15,220 bases of DNA from Bacteroidales bacterium UBA4417 (GTDB taxonomy: Bacteria > Bacteroidota > Bacteroidia > Bacteroidales > UBA4417), in the NCBI GenBank assembly GCA_002389705.1, contig DGQJ01000204.1:11831-27050 (forward strand), given 5' to 3'. Position 1 is the stretch's first letter. Each line of letters opens with the position of its first letter. Below, piece by piece: positions 1 through 10,100 of this stretch. The translations under genes and the position numbers were made by a program. Below the pieces are notes generated by a model. It was not told the origin of the DNA and did no database searches. It was given only the letters and a program-made list of their open reading frames with translations.

Positions 1-1138
1 TCAGTGCCGGTCCTTCCGAGTTCAGCGTATCGAGCAATAATTTTACATCAAAGGTTTGTTCGTCGGGGTAATCGACCATGCGAACGGTAGCTTCGGCAAA
101 CCTGAAACCGTACAGTTCTTCGGTTCGGCGCAGGCTCTGAACTTCTACAATATCGCCATTTGCAATAAATCCCGCTTTTGATTCGTCGGGGAGCCAGAAG
201 TAGTTGTTACGGACTACCATCAGGTGATCGCCGGCCGCCAGCTCATTTTCATGAAAAAGAATCCGCTCCCTGATGGCCTGGTTGAAGAGATTTGCCCTTT
301 TGTTGGAGCGTGTAATCACTACGGTATTCTCACGCCCGTAATCGTGAAAGGCCTGCTGCATGGAGTCGGGCATATCCGTTCCGGTGATGCTGACCACATC
401 CGGAAATTCATTTTCAATACCAAACAAAGGCAATTGGGATCCGTTGTCGGGCTGATGTATTTTCGACCTGATGCCTGTTGCTACCGACAATATTCCCGAT
501 TCGAGCGATTGCCGCACAACATCCGAGAGTATAAATTTATCGAGATCGAGGTAAAAGGATTGCCTGAGCATTTCGGTATCCAGTGCAGGACTTTGGTTTA
601 TACCAACCGGCGGCAACTGGCACGAATCGCCCAGGAACAACATTTTGCAGTTTTCGCCCGAATATACATGGCCGATCAGGTCTTCCAACAGGTTCCTCGA
701 TTGAAAGGCGCCTCCTTCATTCGTTTGCCGGTCGTCGGGTATCATCGAAGCTTCATCAACGATAAAAAGTGTACGTACCGCTTTGTTTGGCATAACCTGG
801 AAGTGAACATGCCCATCGCCATCCATAGCCGGCCTGTACAATCGCTTATGAATGGTATAAGCCGGCATTTGCGCATACAGCGAGAGTACTTTGGCCGCTC
901 TGCCGGTAGGCGCAAGCAGTATGGCACTATAACCGGCTTTTGGCAGGGCTTTTACCAATGTGCTTACTACGGTTGTTTTTCCCGTGCCTGCGTAACCTTC
1001 GAGGATGAAAAGCGGGAACTGCCCCTGGTCGGACACCATAAAATCAGCCAGCCTCCTGATCAGGTTTTGCTGACCAGGCGTGGGGGAGTAGGGGAACTCC
1101 CTGAAAATTAAGCTGCTGAAATCGGTAGCGCTGATCAA
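1..1138 (-). CDS. RecD/UvrD-like superfamily 1 ATP-dependent DNA helicase, 3' end cut by window edge
   Basis: The minus strand is open from the window edge to about 1138 and encodes 379 residues of an SF1 helicase, an ATP-driven DNA-unwinding enzyme. Visible motifs, numbered from the chosen start: Walker A GYAGTGKTT (48-56), GRAAK (79-83), Walker B VDEASM (127-132), motif III GDSCQLPPVG (170-179), a VVRQ motif (207-210), and an ITRSNKRAN stretch (275-283) that starts the second motor domain. The C-terminal UvrD_C_2 part lies outside the window; relatives of about 460-480 aa suggest roughly 100 residues are missing. The start is uncertain. An in-frame ATG at 1240 would add 34 residues unlike the family and would lie upstream of the promoter box at 1175-1182. 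A TTG at 1138, about 30 nt after the expected transcription start, begins MISATDFSSL and fits the family N-terminus. The family call is firm; the precise role (repair or recombination) is inferred. Confidence 0.88.
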   Translation of the reverse strand, partial: MISATDFSSLIFREFPYSPTPGQQNLIRRLADFMVSDQGQFPLFILEGYAGTGKTTVVSTLVKALPKAGYSAILLAPTGRAAKVLSLYAQMPAYTIHKRLYRPAMDGDGHVHFQVMPNKAVRTLFIVDEASMIPDDRQTNEGGAFQSRNLLEDLIGHVYSGENCKMLFLGDSCQLPPVGINQSPALDTEMLRQSFYLDLDKFILSDVVRQSLESGILSVATGIRSKIHQPDNGSQLPLFGIENEFPDVVSITGTDMPDSMQQAFHDYGRENTVVITRSNKRANLFNQAIRERILFHENELAAGDHLMVVRNNYFWLPDESKAGFIANGDIVEVQSLRRTEELYGFRFAEATVRMVDYPDEQTFDVKLLLDTLNSEGPAL

Positions 1139-1174
1139 GGCAATAATGCTGTTTGTAAAGTGTGATGTTTGTAG

Positions 1175-1182
1175 CAAAGGTA
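1175..1182 (-). promoter_or_regulatory. Bacteroidota-type promoter -7 box for the helicase gene
   Basis: The minus strand reads TACCTTTG, an exact match to the TAnnTTTG -7 element of the Bacteroidota primary sigma factor. It lies about 37 bp upstream of the proposed TTG start. I see no clear TTG at the -33 position, so the site rests on one element plus its placement. Confidence 0.5.
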
Positions 1183-1295
1183 AGCAACTTAGCCGAGCCG
1201 GTAGTTTTTGCTGCTTTATTATTCGGGTAGGGCAAATCATTTTTAAAGCAGGATTTGCAAATTCACCGGGGGATAATAAGCTTGTTTTCGGACAT

Positions 1296-1364
1296 AAAGT
1301 AGCGGTTTCGACTACACGCTAAATGAATTTTTCGCTACAATTAAATGGCAGTATCCGCTACTTT
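1296..1364. repeat. 10-bp inverted repeat with 49-bp spacer
   Basis: AAAGTAGCGG at 1296-1305 is the exact reverse complement of CCGCTACTTT at 1355-1364. A shorter related CGCTAC lies between them at 1333-1338. The arms flank the region where divergent promoters would be expected, so they could be an operator pair. The spacing is too long for a terminator. A function is not shown. Confidence 0.45.
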
Positions 1365-1438
1365 GAGATATGGAAACTGGTATTAGTTTTATAGCTTGTA
1401 AAACCAACTGCCCACAACCACATTTACTGCTCTTACTA

Positions 1439-1858
1439 ATGAAGATTGAACGAGTTCTGATTCTGCTTTTTATTGCTTTTTTTTCATCGTCGTGTGCTAA
1501 AAATCTACTTGTAAACTACCAGGCAGAAACTGGAAATACCACAAGCCTGGTTTTACGATTCAACAAGGTGCTTCACCATACTAAAGTGAGCGTGAATGAA
1601 AAACTGCTTGTTGATGGCAAACTTACCCGGTCAGTAACCCTGAGGAATTTGCCTGCAGGCAGTTACAACATTAAGTGCTCGGCATACTCAGGCTGGCAAA
1701 AAGATGACGTTTGTACTACGCTAAAAGCCGAAATTAACGGTGCCGAAAAAACCGTAGTTAAAAGTATTGATATGCCAGTAAAAAACGGTTGGTATTGGCT
1801 TGGTTTAACTTCGCTTATTGTTTGGCCAATGGTATTGGTTGCAGGATTTACACTCTGA
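1439..1858 (+). CDS. Small lipoprotein with C-terminal hydrophobic helix, function unknown
   Basis: The predicted product has 139 aa. From the ATG at 1439 it begins MKIERV, followed by a hydrophobic stretch (6-15) and a lipobox-like FSSSC, giving a lipidated Cys19. No acidic run of the Bacteroidota surface-export type follows the cysteine (it reads AKNLL), so a periplasm-facing location is more likely than the cell surface. Residues 36-80 look like a beta-rich, PEGA-like or Ig-like module: a VSVNEKLLVDGK strand-turn, then a TLRNLPAGSYNIK segment resembling the typical 'l..lpaG.y.i' ending. Cys80 and Cys92 could form a disulfide. Residues 117-138 (GWYWLG onwards) form a hydrophobic segment with an internal proline, which is unusual for a lipoprotein already anchored at its N-terminus. 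The in-frame ATG at 1370 was rejected as start because it would bury the signal peptide. I do not recognise the family. Confidence 0.72.
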   Translation: MKIERVLILLFIAFFSSSCAKNLLVNYQAETGNTTSLVLRFNKVLHHTKVSVNEKLLVDGKLTRSVTLRNLPAGSYNIKCSAYSGWQKDDVCTTLKAEINGAEKTVVKSIDMPVKNGWYWLGLTSLIVWPMVLVAGFTL

Positions 1859-1864
1859 AAACTG

Positions 1865-1966
1865 GTGAAGCCCTTGTTGTTTATTTTGCTGGCATCCGGG
1901 TTAGCACATGCTTTTGGTACAATAATGATTCCCGCTGAAAGGTTGTGCCGGCCCCGCGTTACTTAA
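1865..1966 (+). CDS. Possible 33-aa secreted peptide or gene remnant (weak)
   Basis: Six bases after the lipoprotein stop, a GTG opens a 33-codon frame that ends at TAA 1964-1966. Its first 16 residues read MKPLLFILLASGLAHA if GTG is the start. This is a textbook-looking signal peptide: a lysine, a hydrophobic core and an AHA cleavage-type end. It is followed by only 17 residues, including PAERLCRPR. No Shine-Dalgarno or promoter supports it, GTG starts are uncommon, and short hydrophobic frames arise by chance. It could be the stump of a decayed secreted protein co-transcribed with the lipoprotein, or nothing. Confidence 0.2.
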   Translation: MKPLLFILLASGLAHAFGTIMIPAERLCRPRVT

Positions 1967-2014
1967 TGTGTGAGGTAATTCACGAGTAAGTATTTTTTAG
2001 CTGATCCAAAGCCT

Positions 2015-3967
2015 ATGGCAACACAAATTAAGGTTTTACTGGTCGAAGATCTTCCCTCTGATGCATTGCTGGTGCTCAGGGAGATAAAGAAGAATAATAT
2101 CGAAATTTTGAGCCATGTTGTCGACTCGCTTGAGGAATATGTGGCTGAACTCCGCGAGTTTCAGCCTGATATTATTTTATCCGATTACAATCTACCAGCT
2201 TTTAACGGGATGAAAGCGCTCTGCCTGCGTAAAGAAATGGCGCCACATACACCTTTTATCCTGGTAACCGGCACCAACAACGAGGAAACAGCTGTGGAGT
2301 GCATGAAAGCTGGAGCTGATGATTACATCATAAAAGAAAACCTGAAACGGCTCGGGCAGGCTTTTATGGCTGCACTCGAGAAAAAAGCCCTGGCACAATC
2401 GAACCGGAATGCACTCGAAAAACTCAGCATACTCTCACGCGCGGTTGAACAAAACCCGGCCCTGATCGTAATTACCAATCGCGTAGGAGAAATAGAATAT
2501 GTTAATCCCAGGTTCACCGAAATAACCGGTTATACTTTAGATGAAATCATTGGACGCACATCGCGGATACTGCGCACAGATAGCCAGAACCGGGAGCTGA
2601 GCCAAAGTGTTTGGGAAACCCTGCTTGCCGGCAAGGAATGGAATGGCGAATTTTATAATAAAAAGAAAAACGGGGAACATTACTGGGAAAATACACATAT
2701 TTCGCCATTGTTGAACGAAGCGGGTGAGATTACCCATTTTGTGGGCATCATCGAAGATATTACTGAAAAGAGGCAGATGCTGCACGACATGATTATTGCA
2801 AAGGAAAAAGCAGAAGCCGCCGACAAACTTAAGTCGGCATTTATTAATAATATCTCTCACGAAGTACGCACGCCGCTCAACGGAATACTTGGTTTTACCG
2901 AAATGTTGGTTAACTCGGAGTATTCAAATGAAAATAAAGCTGCATTTATGGATATCATTAAAAAAAGCAGCGCTCGTTTATTAAACACTATTACCGGCTA
3001 CATGGATATTTCGATGCTGGTATCGGGGAATGTGGAAGTGCACAACAGCAGGTTCTCAATAAGTACCATGCTTGAAGAGCTGAAGGACGAATTTCGGGAT
3101 GCATGTGCAGAGAAAAATCTTGAATTGCATATTCAGAAACCGCTCTCGGCCAGTGATCTCGAATTGAATGTGGATAGGGAATTGCTGCGTAAAATCTGGG
3201 TGCAACTCCTTGGTAATGCTGTTAAATACACCCCTTCGGGTAGCGTGTCATTCGGTTACAGGAAGGAAAAAGAAGGGGTTGCGTTTTTTATATCGGATAC
3301 CGGCATAGGTATGGCTCAGGAAGAAACCCGGTATGTTTTTGATTATTTCAGGCAGGGCGACGACTCACAAACACGAGCCTTCGACGGCAGCGGCCTTGGT
3401 TTATCCATTGCCCGTGAATTGGTGAAATTATTAAAAGGATCATTAACCGTTGAATCTGAAATAAATGTAGGATCAACTTTTACCTTCACCCTTCCTGTTG
3501 ATGAAAATGAGGCTGACGTTCAAAAACCTGCATTAAGAATAGGTCAGCCGGGTTGGAAATCAAAACCTGTTATCCTGGTTGCTGAGGACGATGATTTTAA
3601 TTTCAAATACCTGGATATCATTCTTAAAAAAGCCGGATATTATGTGTTGAGGGCTGTAAACGGACTGGAGGCGGTTGATTTCTGCCACAGCAATGAAGAA
3701 ATAAACCTGGTGCTGATGGATATGAAAATGCCGGTAATGGGAGGCCTGGAAGCAACCAGCCGTATAAAAGGCTTTTTGCCAGGCATGCCCATTGTTGCGG
3801 TAACAGCTTATGTATCATCTAACGACGAGAATGAAGCCTACCGGGCGGGTTGTTGTCATTTTCTTTCGAAACCGGTAAATAAAACAAAACTCATTGATCT
3901 GATCGAAACCATTCTGGGTGAAAACACCCAGGTGCCACTTATTCCCGGTGAAGCTGTCAGTTGTTAA
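2015..3967 (+). CDS. Soluble hybrid histidine kinase, REC-PAS-HisKA-HATPase-REC
   Basis: This 650-aa protein has no membrane segment or signal peptide, so it acts in the cytoplasm. Domains in order: an N-terminal receiver (about 5-122) with acidic pair E11/D12, phospho-acceptor D57, T85 and K107; a linker helix; one PAS domain (about 137-252) ending in GIIEDITEKR; HisKA (about 270-335) with phospho-accepting H282 in SHEVRTP; HATPase_c (about 385-495) with N401, G1 box D428-T-G and G2 box DGSGLGL (457-463); and a C-terminal receiver (about 517-635) with E524/D525, D569, T597 and K619. All catalytic residues are present. The PAS segment GRTSRIL lacks the flavin-binding cysteine of LOV domains, so blue-light sensing is not supported. 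Having receivers at both ends suggests it takes phosphate from another kinase and passes it on. It has its own downstream terminator and faces the minus-strand kinase cluster. The start ATG has no Shine-Dalgarno, which is normal for this phylum. Signal and target are unknown. Confidence 0.93.
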   Translation: MATQIKVLLVEDLPSDALLVLREIKKNNIEILSHVVDSLEEYVAELREFQPDIILSDYNLPAFNGMKALCLRKEMAPHTPFILVTGTNNEETAVECMKAGADDYIIKENLKRLGQAFMAALEKKALAQSNRNALEKLSILSRAVEQNPALIVITNRVGEIEYVNPRFTEITGYTLDEIIGRTSRILRTDSQNRELSQSVWETLLAGKEWNGEFYNKKKNGEHYWENTHISPLLNEAGEITHFVGIIEDITEKRQMLHDMIIAKEKAEAADKLKSAFINNISHEVRTPLNGILGFTEMLVNSEYSNENKAAFMDIIKKSSARLLNTITGYMDISMLVSGNVEVHNSRFSISTMLEELKDEFRDACAEKNLELHIQKPLSASDLELNVDRELLRKIWVQLLGNAVKYTPSGSVSFGYRKEKEGVAFFISDTGIGMAQEETRYVFDYFRQGDDSQTRAFDGSGLGLSIARELVKLLKGSLTVESEINVGSTFTFTLPVDENEADVQKPALRIGQPGWKSKPVILVAEDDDFNFKYLDIILKKAGYYVLRAVNGLEAVDFCHSNEEINLVLMDMKMPVMGGLEATSRIKGFLPGMPIVAVTAYVSSNDENEAYRAGCCHFLSKPVNKTKLIDLIETILGENTQVPLIPGEAVSC

Positions 3968-4089
3968 TTGATACTGCCTTTCAGGGTATGAATCAAGGTA
4001 AGGATGCTTTGCACTGTGTTTCCCCGATTCAGTAATAATGTGTTGAAAGAAATTGAATAGAATTATTGGATTGAAATAATGTAGCAAAT

Positions 4090-4117
4090 GCCAGGTCGGG
4101 AAAATGACCTGGCTTTT
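4090..4117 (+). terminator. Rho-independent terminator after the REC-PAS hybrid kinase
   Basis: GCCAGGTC (4090-4097) and GACCTGGC (4106-4113) form a perfect 8-bp stem with an 8-nt loop, followed by TTTT. It lies 123 bp after the stop of the plus-strand kinase and 46 bp before the end of the converging giant kinase gene. On the minus strand the hairpin is followed only by ATTTGCT, so it could stop transcription in that direction only weakly. Confidence 0.75.
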
Positions 4118-4162
4118 GTCTTTATAATAGGTTGGTATGAGAGCATAATGCCTGCAAACAGG

Positions 4163-7100
4163 CTATAATACGCCCAGTGTAAAATAAAACGCGGCTCCCT
4201 CGTTGGCTTTCGATTCGGCCCAAATCTGGCCTCCGTGCCGGTGAATAATACGCTGAACGGTTGCCAGTCCAACACCTGTACCCTGGAATTCTGTTTGCCG
4301 GTGCATGCGTTGAAATGCCCCGAATAGCTTTCGTGCATTTTCCATATCAAAACCGGCGCCATTGTCCCTTACAAAATATACAGTCTGCCCGTTTTCGAAA
4401 TGGCTGTCGAATTCAATGAATGCAAATGGTTTTTTACTGGTAAATTTAACCGCATTGTCAAGCAGGTTGGTAAGTACAATTTCGAGCATAGCAGCATCGG
4501 CAACAGCCATAATACCAGGTGAGATTTTAAAGTCAAACTGCCGTCGTGGATTTGACTCGGTTAATCGGTTAACAATAATCTCTGCCATGGCCGACAGGTT
4601 GACTTCTGTTCTGTTCATCTCGAAGCGGCTCACACGCGACAGTTTCAGCAAGTCGTCGATCAGTTGCCCCATACGCTGGGCTTCACTTCGCACACGGTCG
4701 AGGTAAACATGTGCCTGCTCATCCAGTTGTGGACCGTAATCCTCAAGCAAGGCCAGGCTCCAGCCGTCAATACCTCTGAGTGGAGCCCTCAGATCGTGCG
4801 AAACAGAATAGCTGAATGCTTCAAGTTCCCTGTTGGCATGTTCAAGTTGTAATGTGCGTTGGTTTACCCGTTGTTCGAGCTCGGCATTTAGTTTGTGAAC
4901 CTCTTCTTCCGCTTTTTTCCGATCGGTAATATCAATGTTAAAGCCGGCAATACCTTCAACCAATCCTTCAACTATAATTGGAGCCAGGATCTGGTGATAA
5001 TGATGGGCCTTGGCATCAACTAAATAAACACATTCGTTGTTGATAATTTCTCCGTTTAATGCCCGCATGTTATTCCGATTCCATAATTCCTTTACATCGG
5101 CAGATACATCCGATAAATCAGGTGTTTTCCCTAAAATTGAACCAAAATGATTCACCAGGATGTTGTTTTCAAGGGTGCCATAACCTTCTTTATCTCTGGC
5201 CCATATTTCGAATGGCGCATGCTCAATAATGGTACGCAGCATCGATTCGTTTTCCCTCAGTGCATTCACGGCTTGTTGCTGCTCTGTTATATCAATTGTA
5301 AACCCGGCCATCATCGGCGGGGCATCACTCCTGTAAATGGGGAATTTTACTGTTGAATAAATTCTTCCCTGGTAGGTTTCAACGTATTCAATCTGTTTAC
5401 CATCCTGCAGCATTTGTTGCTCAGCGGCAATATAATCAGTACCATATTCCGGGCTAACAATTTCGACCAGATCCTTGCCAATCAGTCTGTTAATGGATTT
5501 GTTAAACAGTTGCTCATAATTGCGGCTGAGGAAAATCGCCTTTGAGTTATGGTCTTTGAAGAAGATATAAAATGGACTGTTTTCGAGCAAAGACTGGAAA
5601 ATCAGGTCCTTTTCGCGGAGCATTGCCTCCTTCTGGTTTCGTTCTGTTATGTCTGTCCAGATGGTTGCCAAATAATCTTTTCCTTTGATGTTTATAGCCC
5701 TGGAGCTGATGCGGACATCTTTAATTGTGTTGTTTTTTGTGCGGTGTCTGGTTTCAAATACTTTAGAACCTGCATTTCTTAATTTCGACAGGAAAAGCAG
5801 TAGTTTCTCAGGTTTAATATTTTCTTCAATATCAAAGATGGTAAGCTTGCTGAATTCTTCGCGGGTATATCCCAATCCTTCATAAGTAGCTTCGTTGTAC
5901 TCCAGAAATTCACCGGAGCTGATGTCAACCATTACAATAGCATCAACAGCCTGGTTTACAATGTTTGAGTATATTTCTTCGCGTTCGCGCAAAGTTTCCT
6001 GTGATTGATGAAAAGCAGTCATATCCCTGGCCACTCCCAGCAAACCAATCAGGTCGCCGGTACCGTTATGCATAGGGGTTTTTATAATTTCCAGCAGCCG
6101 GTCCTGACGCGTGTCTTTACTGGTTTCCCATTGCCTCAATATGGATAGCTTACCCGATGCAAGAACTTTTTTATCCTGCCCTGATATTTTTTGTGCAAGA
6201 TCTGACGATTCAAAATCATAATCGGACTTTCCGACAATTTCGGATTCGGGTTTGCCAAAAAACTTTTCGTAGGTTGGATTGCATAGCAGGTAACGCCCGT
6301 TGGGATCTTTAAGCCACACAAGGTCAGGGATGGTCTTAATAAGTGTACGCAGCAGTATTCTTTCGTTATTAAGTACTATCTCGGCTTCTTTCTTGTCGGT
6401 AATATCCTGGTAAATTCCCCTTATCTTGATAAGCTTACCGGCCTCGGTGACCGGGATGCCAATGGAACGAACCCACTTTTTAGTGCCATCATAAGCGTGT
6501 ACTTCAAGTTCAAGATCATAGGGGACTTGATCCTTTATCACCTTGTTAACAGCTGCTTTTATCTTTGTAAGCGATTCACCTCTGAAAGCATCGGATTCGA
6601 AGGTCGGTTGTTGTATGGCTTCTCGGTTAGTGCCGAAAATACTCAGCACTTCTTCTGACCAGGTTCTTTCTTTTGCAACAATATCAAATTCCCAGCCACC
6701 TACTTTTGCCATTTGCCCGGTTAAATGCAACAGTTCATCTTTTAGGATGAGTTCCTGTTCAGCTTTTTTGCGCGCTGTTATATCGTGCGCAATGCCCTGA
6801 ATGGCCGGCTTACCCATGTATGTGATAGGTATACCGATGGTTTCAACATCAATATGTCTTCCTTCGCGGGATATAAATTTTATTTCGAAAAGCGGCACCG
6901 CCTTGCCGGAAAGGAAACACTCCTCAACCTTTTTACGAAATTTAACAGTGTAATCAGGATGTATGAAATTATAGATGGAGATATTTTTAACGGGTAATTC
7001 AATACCAAGCATATTGGCGGTTGCAGAGTTGGCATACATGAAAGTTTCCCCGTTGTGAATAAACACAGCATCGGGCATTGAATCCACCATGGTGCGGTAC

Positions 7101-10100
7101 TTTTCTTCGCTTTCACGACGGGCTTCTTCTGCTTTTTTTATCTCGGTAATATCCCTGATGGATTCAATACAGCCTACCCGCTCGCCATTGCTGTTATATA
7201 ATGGCGCCCCTACATTCGATATATAGGCTCCCTTGCCGTTGTATAATTGAGGGGCAAAAATTTCGGCATAAATAGATTGCCCTTTACGCATAAAATTGTG
7301 ATACCTTTTCTTTAACTCACGATCCGACGAATCAATCAAATCGAGCAGTTGCATTTGTCGGCGGCCATAAAAAGGTATGGTGTAGGCATGATTTCCCTGC
7401 CCGATCATATCTTTTTTAGGTATGCCGGTCATTTCTTCCATAGCCTTGTTCCACGCAATTACCTTTTTCTCATTGTCAACTACAAAAGTGGCATCAGGCA
7501 AAAAATCAATAATATCCATCAGCTGTTGGCGCGATTCTTTCAGCGCTTCTTCATCCTTTTTACGATGTGTAATATCCCTGCCAAAAAGAACAATTCCCTT
7601 TCGGCTTCCATCCGGATAAAACAGCGGTGTTTTAGCAATTTCAAAAATCCGGGGGCTGCCATCAGGAACAGGTATAGGTTCGTCCGATACAATCCGGGTT
7701 TTTGTTTCCCAGGCCATTTGATCGGAATTGGTGCATCCCAGGTATGAGTTTTTGTATATGGGATCCGACATTTCTGCAATCTCGGAATCCGTTTTCAGGT
7801 AAAAATCATTTTCGTTGATGTTGTATATATCGAGTATGGCTTTGTTAGCCCTGAGCCAGCGACCTTTGCTGTCTTTAAAACAGATAATATCGCTCGAGGT
7901 ATTAATAAGTGTCGAGAGCTGTTCTTCTTTTTCCTGAATAAGTTCCGCAGCCCTTTTTCGCTCTGTAATATCGCGTACAATATTCATAATGGCGATGCGA
8001 TTGTTAAAGTTGATCATCACTGCCATAACCTCTGCATCTATCAGTGTCCCATCTTTACACCTGAGCTTATTCTCCATGGTAAAATATCCCTTTTTGCGGA
8101 TATCTTTTTCCCGCTCAGGGATTATGGATTGCTCATTATTCAGGGTAATGTCAGTTATCGAAAAACTCAGAAATTCTTCGCGGGTATAACCGAGCATTTC
8201 AGCAGCAGCTTTGTTTACTTCAACAAACTTGCCCGGTGTATTTTCAGAGGTGATATAAAAGATAGAGATACCGTCCTTATTGGCTTCGAATAACTCTTTG
8301 TACTTTGTTTCACTTACTTTAAGCGCATCCTCGGCTGCTACACGCTCGGTAATATCGCGAAAGTTTATAACAATAGCTTCAATATCAGCATTGGTAAGCA
8401 GGTTGCTGAAAGTGCTCTGAATCCAGCGCCACTCACCATTGTGATGCCTGAAACGGTATTCAATGGTTGGTATAATTTCAGGATTCTGAATCAGTTCGCC
8501 TAATTTTTCAAGCACCTTCGGTAAATCTTCCGGATGGGTTAAGTCATCCGGTTGAAAGGCGCTTAGTACTTCAGCCTCGTACCCAAATATTTTGAGTGCT
8601 GCATCACTGGCATATTTAAAATTTCCGTTGATATCTATTAGTACCACGCCATCGGGCGCATGTTCAATAATTGATTTGTAATGATTTTTAGTTTTGGTGA
8701 TTTCTTTTTCGGCCTGCTTGCGAAAAGTAATATCGTTGAGTGAAAGTATAACATGCTTCCGTTGGTTAAGCACCAGGGGCTCAATGCTAAATTGTACCCA
8801 AACCGATGAAATTTTCTCCCCGTTATTCTGAAGTATGATTTCGTGCTCTTCATCCGATATTTTCTGATCGTTATTGAATGCCTCCTGTATGGAATTCATA
8901 ATATTGCAGGACCTGCACTGCTGTGTAAACCCGCATCCTTCTCTTGGTTTCTGACTGTTTATACAGCCCAGGAATTCGCCGCATCTTAAATTCCGGATTA
9001 CTTCGGGCTTAATATCGAACATTCGCGAAGCTGCAGGATTGGCCAGGGTAATATGTTGATCTTCGTTAATAACCAACATCCCGACAGGGGATGAGGCTAG
9101 TATGGCATCGAGGTTAGCATGTTCTTTCTGTAACTGCTCCTCGGCACTCAGGCGCTGCAAAGCAACCGAAGCCAGGTTTACCAGGTTTTCAATAAGTTTC
9201 TGCTGCCTTAAACTGCATTTCCCATTGTTTATTATTACTACACCTCCAAAAAGTTGTTCTTCCCAAACAAATGCTATAACATACACATTTTTAATGCCCA
9301 GCGCATCTTCAATGTCGGAACAGATTGGTTTACTGATTGTGTGTGCACATAATTCGTATAGCGGGTTATCTGTAAGATGAAACAACTCTTTGCTCTGGTA
9401 AATTGCAATTTTATCAGGCGTATAATCTGTTAGATATACTACATGGTCCTGAGCATCCAGGCTGGTGAGCGCTTTCGCTTTGTTATAAGCATCCTCCAAC
9501 CCGAACGAATGGCAGATGTGTATGGATTGATTTGCCGGGTCGTGCATGGTTGTAAACAACATGCAGTTTTCCAGGGTTTTGTAAATGCTTTCCCCTATAT
9601 ACTTTATTACTTCGTTGCTTGAATTGATGCTGACAAGTGCCTTTGAGGCTTCGGTAATGATTTGTTGATCATGCAGGTGCTCCATTACCTGTAATTCAGC
9701 CGATTTACGCATGGCAATTTCATTGCGTAAATCGGATGTGAGGTTTATTTCAACCTCCATACTTTTTTCGAGCTTCTGTATGCTTTGCTGTAATGCTGAT
9801 TCTGCTTTGCGTCGTTCAAGCAGTTCCCTTTCCAGTTCAAAGGTACGCTGCTGCACCAGTATTTCGAGCCGCTCTTTTTCTGAATTTTTCTGGTCTTCGG
9901 AACTCTTAATGCGTAGCATAGCCCGAACCTGGGCTGTTAATTCGGATTCATCAATAGGCTTTGCCAGAAATGCATCTGCTCCTGCTTCCAGTGCCTGTAT
10001 GCGGGTTTTGGTCGTGGCCGATACAGCGGTAACCATCACAACAGGAATATGACTAAGCTGCGGATCCGATTTTAGTATACTGCAAACCTCGAAACCATCC

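Larger units (their letters stand above)
1139..1438. other. Divergent intergenic region between helicase and lipoprotein genes
   Basis: This 300-bp stretch separates two divergently transcribed genes. It holds the helicase -7 box (1175-1182) and a 10-bp inverted repeat (1296-1305 with 1355-1364). A reading frame in phase with the lipoprotein starts at an ATG at 1370, but its 23 extra residues would precede the signal peptide, so I treat that part as leader. Towards the lipoprotein the only promoter-like sequence is TACTTTG near 1359-1365, one base short of the TAnnTTTG consensus, so its promoter remains unclear. No RNA gene is recognisable. Confidence 0.5.

Noticed and set aside
224..1111. 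A 295-codon open frame on the plus strand, opposite the helicase
   Set aside because: The opposite strand encodes a helicase with all expected motifs. The plus-strand protein has no recognisable domain, so it is a shadow frame.
1355..1370. TACTTTG as a promoter box for the lipoprotein gene
   Set aside because: It has one base too few between TA and TTTG and no -33 element, and it is part of an inverted repeat arm.
2420..2775. A possible LOV (blue-light) domain in the 650-aa kinase
   Set aside because: The PAS motif reads GRTSRIL where LOV domains have a flavin-binding cysteine (GRNCRFL type). No cysteine is present in this segment.
4150..4163. GCCTG-CAAA-CAGGC hairpin at the end of the giant kinase gene as its terminator
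   Set aside because: The stem is only 5 bp, overlaps the stop codon and has no T-run on the minus strand.
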